Shown in pieces: positions 7,601-10,646 of a stretch of 10,646 nt of DNA (within the stretch, counting starts at the first letter, position 1; the number at the start of each line of letters is the position of its first letter). The notes beneath the pieces are model-generated. The model saw nothing but the letters and a program-made list of their open reading frames with translations, searched no databases and had not been told where the DNA came from. Location of the stretch: assembly GCA_955652075.1 (NCBI GenBank), contig CATPAS010000288.1, forward strand, positions 1-10,646, read 5' to 3'. The DNA comes from an uncultured Gaiellaceae bacterium (GTDB taxonomy: Bacteria > Actinomycetota > Thermoleophilia > Gaiellales > Gaiellaceae). The position numbers and the translations under genes were made by a program.

Positions 7601-8427
7601 TAGCTGCCGCCGACGGTCGCGCCCGAATCGTCGACCTTCCACATCGCCACTGTGAGAACCGCCGTGCCGTTGTTGATCGCGCCGGGCTTGACGCGCCGCG
7701 CGAAGGTCCACGCTCCAGCTGGGAACGACATCCCTCCCGCCCCGTCCACGACCCAGCCCTTGCAGGTGGTCGGAAGGGCGGGCGCCGATCCCGTGACCGT
7801 CGAGTTCGCTGCCGTGGTGGCAAGACCCGTGCCCGGAACGAAATCCGACCAGCCGACTCCTGTCGCTCCGGTCGGATGGCGCGTGTCGGCCTGCGGAAGC
7901 GCGGCGCCGTTGATTGAACCTGTGTCGAGATACGACACGGCGGTGAGGCCTCCGGGCGGGCTGGCGAGCACGTAGTTCCCGAGCACGACACCGGCCGACA
8001 CCCTCGCGCGGTACAGGTCGGCGCCGATCTGCAGATTCGAAACGGTGACGGAGCCCAGCGCAGGCACGTTCGGCGCATTCGAGGCGGCGCTGGCAGTGTG
8101 AGCGGCACCGCTCGACGTCACCTGGATGTACTGGTAGCTCGCCATCGCCAGGGAGCCGCTACCGGCGATGCCCGCAGCTGCGGTCGGCGTGCCGGGGACA
8201 GCCGGGCCCGCCGCGGTCAAGATCTGGAAGCTGGTCCCACCGCCCACAGACGCCGGTGGCCCATCGAAGTACAGCGTGCCCTGATAGCTCGAGACCCCGG
8301 CACCGGAGCCGCCGGCGAGCACCGACAGCAGGAACACGATCGCCCCCGCGAGAACCGCGGGCAGCCGGAACCGGCGGAGGGGTCGCCCCGCAGCGCTGGA
8401 AGGATCGCCGGAAGTCCGCAGAATCAT
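4654..8427 (-). CDS. Large secreted Ig-like repeat protein with Fn3-like and PASTA-like modules
   Basis: The 1257-residue product begins with a basic stretch and a hydrophobic core (about 22-45, LPAVLAGAIVFLL) typical of a Sec signal peptide; no lipobox cysteine is present. Residues of about 45-348 form a Gly/Ala/Thr-rich region of unknown fold. Then come an Ig-like module of about 104 residues (349-452), four 85-86-residue modules (453-794), two more modules of the first type (795-904 and 905-1007), an Fn3-like module (1008-1093), a PASTA-like module starting VPNLVGLTWPQAL (1094-1155) and a basic C-terminal domain with a cysteine near each end. There is no LPXTG motif or C-terminal membrane segment, so attachment to the wall, if any, may use the PASTA-like or basic region. 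The ATG at 8427 was chosen over an upstream GTG (8496) because GAAGG lies seven bases before it and the signal peptide starts there. Probable role is a surface or matrix adhesin or scaffold. It may be co-transcribed with the glycosyltransferase 94 bases downstream. Confidence 0.85.
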   Translation of the reverse strand: MILRTSGDPSSAAGRPLRRFRLPAVLAGAIVFLLSVLAGGSGAGVSSYQGTLYFDGPPASVGGGTSFQILTAAGPAVPGTPTAAAGIAGSGSLAMASYQYIQVTSSGAAHTASAASNAPNVPALGSVTVSNLQIGADLYRARVSAGVVLGNYVLASPPGGLTAVSYLDTGSINGAALPQADTRHPTGATGVGWSDFVPGTGLATTAANSTVTGSAPALPTTCKGWVVDGAGGMSFPAGAWTFARRVKPGAINNGTAVLTVAMWKVDDSGATVGGSYLISPTDGDVITNTPGTALTAMVTGNPGAFTLATNEHLCVQFGRHQTVAYINGSTAHTISLLAYDPANQITVHPAPNAFASAALSSPADGFHTSSIPALHATYSDPEADAGTLTIRLCADAGCSSGPTSGAMAATNGATLNWTPTGPLADGTYYWDAQAQDGLGLPSAWTSPQTFVMDTVAPTTALSSPPPAQSNAASGSFSFTASEAVTGYQCRVDGAPFAGCASPHSYGPLADGPHTFDVKATADLAGNAGTTTSYGWSIDTVPPNTSITSNPSSLSNDPNPSFAFTGSEPGSTFECSLDGGAFTSCANPKTYSGVPDGAHTFQVRAVDPAGNPDPSPASYSWTIDATPPNTTIGPSYPAALTVATGATFDFSSNESPSTFACALDAGAYSPCSTPKTYSGLADGPHTFYVRATDAAANTDPSPASYAWTIDTTPPATTIGPTMPAANTQSGNATFDLGSNEPGSTFECRLDGALFVSCTTPASYSGLGDGTHTFDVRATDPAGNLDTSPASYTWKIDNVAPSTPTLSAPADALMTNALSQLRATFADATAGGDTGTVEFQLCSSSAPAGVSCAPVVQSVTSGAVSNGATAGATPAALPDGTYYWQARAHDVAGNQSGWSATRSFQLDTTVPVATVGAPADGAWVNNLQLNATFSKPAFAGTGAVDFRVCSDPLCLGIVRSGNSDALVNGAAATWSPSSLPVDGLYYWQARSRDSAGNVSAWTPARTLHLDRVAPSQPVNFNGVVASDGLTLRWSAPNDDVANYVVFVNGAPWKNLGSTEFEVKMGAFDSGDTRSFSVVAVDLAGNVGAMSPVLVGVPNLVGLTWPQALGATSARGLGLRRNAVFFASIPMVVATQEPPAPALTERGTPVLVTMSPAGGAPLAVNVKPGRFACAAGSVLRLRVDLSAVARVGSRLLNGRGGVLRRGKLGMLRAGTNQVRVKLPAGLRRGAYRLMLDATGTNGTAHALVRVLVGSRACRAR
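5407..6045 (-). repeat. Two tandem Ig-like modules of the 'YYWQAR' type
   Basis: Residues 795-904 and 905-1007 of the repeat protein. Each starts Asp-x-x-x-Pro, then a PADG/PADA turn, a strand with a cysteine pair (FQLCSSS, FRVCSDPLC) and ends with LPxDGxYYWQARxxDxAGN followed by W. A third, more distant copy (YYWDAQAQDGLG) lies earlier at about 7072-7383, so this type flanks the four-module block on both sides. They resemble bacterial Ig-like or Fn3-like extracellular modules. Confidence 0.75.
6046..7071 (-). repeat. Four tandem 85-86-residue Ig-like repeats
   Basis: Units lie at 7071-6817, 6816-6562, 6561-6304 and 6303-6046 on the minus strand (85, 85, 86 and 86 residues). Each begins D-x-x-x-P-x-T and has a core SNEPGSTFECxLDGxxFxxC, then YSGLxDGxHTFxVRATDxAGN, and ends SYxWxID. 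The two cysteines sit about ten residues apart in every unit and could form a disulfide outside the cell. The copies are clearly diverged in DNA and protein, so this is an old expansion and not recent slippage. Confidence 0.88.
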
Positions 8428-8434
8428 TGTGTCG

Positions 8435-8439
8435 CCTTC
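8435..8439 (-). promoter_or_regulatory. Ribosome binding site of the repeat protein
   Basis: GAAGG on the minus strand ends seven bases before ATG 8427. It decides the start in favour of the ATG directly before the signal peptide. Confidence 0.65.
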
Positions 8440-8647
8440 ACGCGCGCGTACAGAGACGCGAGCGCTCCGGTGCAATTCATCGGCCTGCGGGAACACAGCC
8501 TTGATCCTCAGTCGGTTCGCTCGTTCACTCGATGGAGGGATTCACCCGGCGCTACCGCAAACGGGGGAGGAACCTCCTCCGGCCTCCTCCTACCGTGCGG
8601 TCTGGCTTTTGGCCTTACGACTGCGGCCCGCGGGGACTCGTGGGTGG

Positions 8648-8653
8648 AAGGAG
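8648..8653 (+). promoter_or_regulatory. Strong ribosome binding site of the subtilase
   Basis: AAGGAG lies eight bases before ATG 8662, an almost ideal Shine-Dalgarno. It fixes the start, although the frame stays open far upstream, and so shows that the unusual NALWG-containing leader is translated. Confidence 0.85.
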
Positions 8654-8661
8654 TTTCGACA

Positions 8662-10329
8662 ATGCGGCAGGACCGAACTATTCGTAGAGGTATCCGGGCG
8701 AACGCGCTTTGGGGTCGGCGCGGGGAATCTCGCTCGAATGCTCTGTGGGGAAGCGGAAAGCGCGGCTGGGTCACCCTCGCGCTCGCCGCCATGCTGGTCG
8801 TCCCCGTTGCAGGGAGCGCCTCTTCGGGCAACCCGGGCAAGGACAAGGGTGCCTTCGTCCCGCCGAGCCTGCTTGCAAAGGCGGCCGCGAACCCCCTCCA
8901 GACGTTCGACGTCATCGTTCAGGGCGACAAGGGGTCGTCGAGCTCCGACGTCGGCACTGAGGTCAGCAAGGAGAACGGCAAGGGCATGAAGGGCTTCAAG
9001 AGCATCGCCGGCGTTCAGGCAAGCATCAGCGGCAAGGATCTGCTGAAGCTGGCCCGACACCCCCACATCCTTGCGATCACGCGCAACACGTCCGTGAGCA
9101 CGGCTGCCTATCAGGACGCGACCATGTGGATGGACTCGACCGATCTGTCGAGCCTCCAGAACACGGTCGATCCTGTAACCGGCGAGATCACCGGGCCTGC
9201 CCCGCAGGCACCGGCCATTGCAATCGTCGACTCGGGCGTCGAGAGGCGAAGTGACTTCGGAAGTCGCCTCGTCGCCAGCGTGACGATCTGCTCGCTCTGC
9301 ACTGACACGGCAGACGACGCGGAGGGTCACGGCACCATGGTCGCCGGAGTCGCCGCCGGCGCGGGCTTGTATCCGGGCGGTGCCCAGAACGCTCCGATCG
9401 TTTCGATCCGTACGGCCAACGCGAACGGCGAGTCGAGGACCAGCGACGTCGTTGCTGCCGCCGACTGGATCCTGGCGCATGCGCAGCAGTACAACATCCG
9501 GGTCGCCAACTTCTCGCTGGCCGGTGCGAGCGACACGACCATTCGAGTCGATCCGCTCGACAAGGCCGTCGAGGCTCTTTGGCTGCACGGAATCGTCGTC
9601 GTCGCCGCCGCGGGCAACCACGGCAACGGCGCTCCGGTCAACATGTCGTACGCACCGGGCAACGATCCGTTCGTGATCACAGTCGGCGCGCTCGATCAGC
9701 ATCAGTCGTCCGACCCGAGCGACGACACGGTTGCGCCATGGTCGGCCTACGGGAAGACGATGGACGGGTTCGCCAAGCCGGACGTCTCGGCCCCGGGCCG
9801 CTACATGATCGCGCCGGTCCCGACGGGCAGCACGCTCGCAAAGACGGCCCCCGATCGGGTCGTGGCCCCCGGCTACATGTGGATGTCCGGCACGTCGTTC
9901 TCGACGCCGATCGTCTCAGCCGCCGCGGCCCAGATCCTGGCCCGGCACCCCGGGTGGACTCCGGATCAGGTCAAGGGTGCGCTGATGCTCTCGGCCAACT
10001 ATCTCCCGACCGTCGCGGACAACGCGGGCGGCGTGGGCGAGATAGCAGCCGGCGCGGCTTCGGCGACGGACAATCCACCGAATCCGAACATCGGTCTCTA
10101 CCAGTTCGTGAGCAACGATCCAGCCACCGGCGCGCCGACGTTCAACGCGGCAAGCTGGGCCGCGTATCTCCAGAGCGGCGCCTCTTGGTCGCAGGCCAGC
10201 TGGGCTGAGGCGAGCTGGGCAGCAGCGAGCTGGAACTCAGCCAGCTGGGCAGCTGCAAGCTGGAGCGAAGCCAGCTGGTCGAGCAGCATCGACAGCATGA
10301 TGGCGTCGATGGCGTCGATGAGCGAGTAA
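8662..10329 (+). CDS. Secreted subtilisin-like serine protease (S8) with Ser-Trp repeat tail
   Basis: The 555-residue preproprotein is a peptidase S8 enzyme. In order: a basic 35-residue n-region with a duplicated NALWG motif, a hydrophobic signal core (about 36-50, ending in AGSASS), an inhibitor-I9-like propeptide (about 64-145, with TFDVIVQG and ISGKDLLKLARHP), and the catalytic domain. Catalytic residues are visible: Asp190 in AIVDSGVE, His223 in EGHGTMVAGV, Asn319 of the oxyanion hole in VAAAGNHGNG, and Ser412 in SGTSFSTPIVSAA. All are intact, so an active, self-maturing extracellular protease is expected. After about residue 490 the tail has eight Ser-Trp pairs, seven of them exactly five residues apart, then ends in a short Met/Ser-rich stretch. 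An ideal AAGGAG supports the ATG at 8662. It is divergent from the large repeat protein, so shared control or processing of that protein is possible but unproven. A terminator hairpin follows 23 bases after the stop. Confidence 0.95.
   Translation: MRQDRTIRRGIRANALWGRRGESRSNALWGSGKRGWVTLALAAMLVVPVAGSASSGNPGKDKGAFVPPSLLAKAAANPLQTFDVIVQGDKGSSSSDVGTEVSKENGKGMKGFKSIAGVQASISGKDLLKLARHPHILAITRNTSVSTAAYQDATMWMDSTDLSSLQNTVDPVTGEITGPAPQAPAIAIVDSGVERRSDFGSRLVASVTICSLCTDTADDAEGHGTMVAGVAAGAGLYPGGAQNAPIVSIRTANANGESRTSDVVAAADWILAHAQQYNIRVANFSLAGASDTTIRVDPLDKAVEALWLHGIVVVAAAGNHGNGAPVNMSYAPGNDPFVITVGALDQHQSSDPSDDTVAPWSAYGKTMDGFAKPDVSAPGRYMIAPVPTGSTLAKTAPDRVVAPGYMWMSGTSFSTPIVSAAAAQILARHPGWTPDQVKGALMLSANYLPTVADNAGGVGEIAAGAASATDNPPNPNIGLYQFVSNDPATGAPTFNAASWAAYLQSGASWSQASWAEASWAAASWNSASWAAASWSEASWSSSIDSMMASMASMSE
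8695..8766 (+). repeat. Duplicated 12-residue motif with NALWG in the protease leader
   Basis: Residues 12-23 and 24-35 of the protease each begin Arg-(Ala/Ser)-Asn-Ala-Leu-Trp-Gly. The two 36-base copies use different codons for the shared residues (AAC GCG CTT TGG against AAT GCT CTG TGG), so the peptide has been kept while the DNA has drifted. Both lie before the hydrophobic signal core. Confidence 0.75.
10153..10281 (+). repeat. C-terminal Ala-Ser-Trp pentapeptide repeats
   Basis: Ser-Trp pairs occur at residues 498-499, 508-509, 513-514, 518-519, 523-524, 528-529, 533-534 and 538-539 of the protease. All but one pair (508-509 is also Ala-Ser-Trp) share the pattern Ala-Ser-Trp-x-x. In DNA this is a 15-base period with near-constant AGCTGG and varying alanine codons. 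Confidence 0.9.
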
Positions 10330-10352
10330 GTCTCCGACAGCGATCGTTTCAC

Positions 10353-10385
10353 CGAAGAGCGCCGGCCCCACGCCGGCGCTCTTCG
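10353..10385. terminator. Bidirectional hairpin terminator between convergent genes
   Basis: A perfect 14-bp stem (CGAAGAGCGCCGGC at 10353-10366 pairing with 10372-10385) closes a five-base loop. It lies 23 bases after the protease stop and two bases from the stop of the convergent gene on the right. There is no clear T run on either side, as is common in GC-rich actinobacteria. Confidence 0.8.
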
Positions 10386-10387
10386 CG

Positions 10388-10646
10388 TTACCGGAGCTTT
10401 ACGCGGCGCCGCACGGTGCCTGCACGCGGATGCCGCGCTTCGATCCCGATCTCCGTCCCGGTCGGCGCCTCGACCACCCACTCGAGCTTCGTCAGGTCGC
10501 CTGTCGACTCGTCGTTCGCCCACCAGGTCGTCGAGCGCTTGTCGGCGCGGCCCTTGAGCTGGCCCGCCTCCGCCTTCTTCTCGCCGCCGACGAGCCGGGC
10601 GCCGTCCGGGAGCTCGACCTCGACTTCGAGCTCGCGAACGGCCTTC
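10388..10646 (-). CDS. C-terminal fragment of a protein entering from the right edge
   Basis: The minus strand is open from the right edge to a TAA at 10390-10388, giving the last 85 residues. The sequence is charged and strand-rich (ELEVEVELPDGARLVGGEKK, then WWANDESTGD, then LEWVVEAPTGTEI and EARHPRAGTVRRRVKLR), with alternating hydrophobics that suggest a beta-sandwich accessory domain at the end of a secreted or envelope protein. The codon pattern is strongly G/C at third positions like its neighbours, supporting real coding. I have a weak impression of the end of an M14-type zinc carboxypeptidase, but no catalytic part is in view, so the family is left open. The stop is two bases from the shared terminator hairpin. 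Confidence 0.7.
   Translation of the reverse strand, partial: KAVRELEVEVELPDGARLVGGEKKAEAGQLKGRADKRSTTWWANDESTGDLTKLEWVVEAPTGTEIGIEARHPRAGTVRRRVKLR

Larger units (their letters stand above)
8428..8661. promoter_or_regulatory. Divergent promoter/leader region with strong hairpin and duplicated CCTCCTCC
   Basis: This 234-base gap separates the divergently transcribed repeat protein and protease, so both promoters should lie here; no convincing -35/-10 pair was found on either strand. On the plus strand 8562-8569 pairs with 8574-8581 (CGGGGGAG/CTCCTCCG, eight pairs with one G-T) around a GAAC tetraloop. CCTCCTCC occurs at 8573-8580 and again at 8583-8590, so the purine tract can pair with either copy. 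The short box ACCG-CAAAC ahead and GTGCGG (8595-8600) behind could close a larger stem. No match to cyclic di-AMP, cyclic di-GMP or cobalamin riboswitch cores was seen. Confidence 0.55.

Noticed and set aside
8428..8661. Possible cyclic di-AMP or cyclic di-GMP riboswitch
   Set aside because: Short look-alikes exist (GGGTGAATCC on the minus strand, GCAAAC on the plus strand), but the other conserved core segments of these classes are missing.
8590..9702. 370-residue minus-strand open frame
   Set aside because: It lies antisense to the protease, whose propeptide and catalytic residues prove the plus strand to be coding.
10153..10281. Short regular repeat resembling a CRISPR or minisatellite
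   Set aside because: The 15-base period is in frame, alanine codons vary, and it encodes the Ser-Trp tail; there are no spacers.

Overview
This 10.6 kb window is GC-rich bacterial DNA with GTG as well as ATG starts, strong third-position G/C bias, and actinobacterial-style secreted and envelope proteins. The flavour suggests Actinomycetota, perhaps a Thermoleophilia/Gaiellales-type lineage. That placement is a guess from gene style, because no rRNA or other marker gene is present.

Layout, left to right. (1) Positions 1-735, minus strand: most of an FkbM-family SAM-dependent methyltransferase that runs off the left edge. (2) Positions 736-971: a non-coding gap holding what looks like the isolated 3' half of a tRNA-Gln(CUG), a possible attachment-site scar of an integrated island. 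(3) Positions 972-2585, plus strand: a polytopic membrane protein with a C-terminal soluble domain, resembling GT-C-type membrane glycosyltransferases. (4) Positions 2582-4559, minus strand: a tight pair made of a family-4 glycosyltransferase followed one base later by a membrane-anchored polysaccharide deacetylase. The deacetylase and the membrane protein converge and share their stop codons in one CTAG. (5) Positions 4654-8427, minus strand: a 1257-residue secreted repeat protein with an unassigned N-terminal region, seven Ig-like modules of two types, an Fn3-like module, a PASTA-like module and a basic C-terminal domain. (6) Positions 8428-8661: a divergent leader region with a strong hairpin and a duplicated CCTCCTCC. 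(7) Positions 8662-10329, plus strand: a secreted subtilisin-like protease with a complete catalytic set, an I9-type propeptide, a C-terminal ladder of Ser-Trp pairs every five residues, and an odd duplicated NALWG motif ahead of its signal sequence. (8) Positions 10353-10385: a perfect 14-bp hairpin, probably a bidirectional terminator. (9) Positions 10388-10646, minus strand: the C-terminal end of another protein that enters from the right edge.

Taken together this looks like a cell-envelope neighbourhood: glycan synthesis and modification, a large surface adhesin-like protein, and a divergently transcribed secreted protease that may share its control region. The most unusual parts are the tRNA-Gln half next to the methyltransferase, the two terminal repeat motifs of the protease, and the leader between the repeat protein and the protease. 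Functional links between neighbours are inference from position only.
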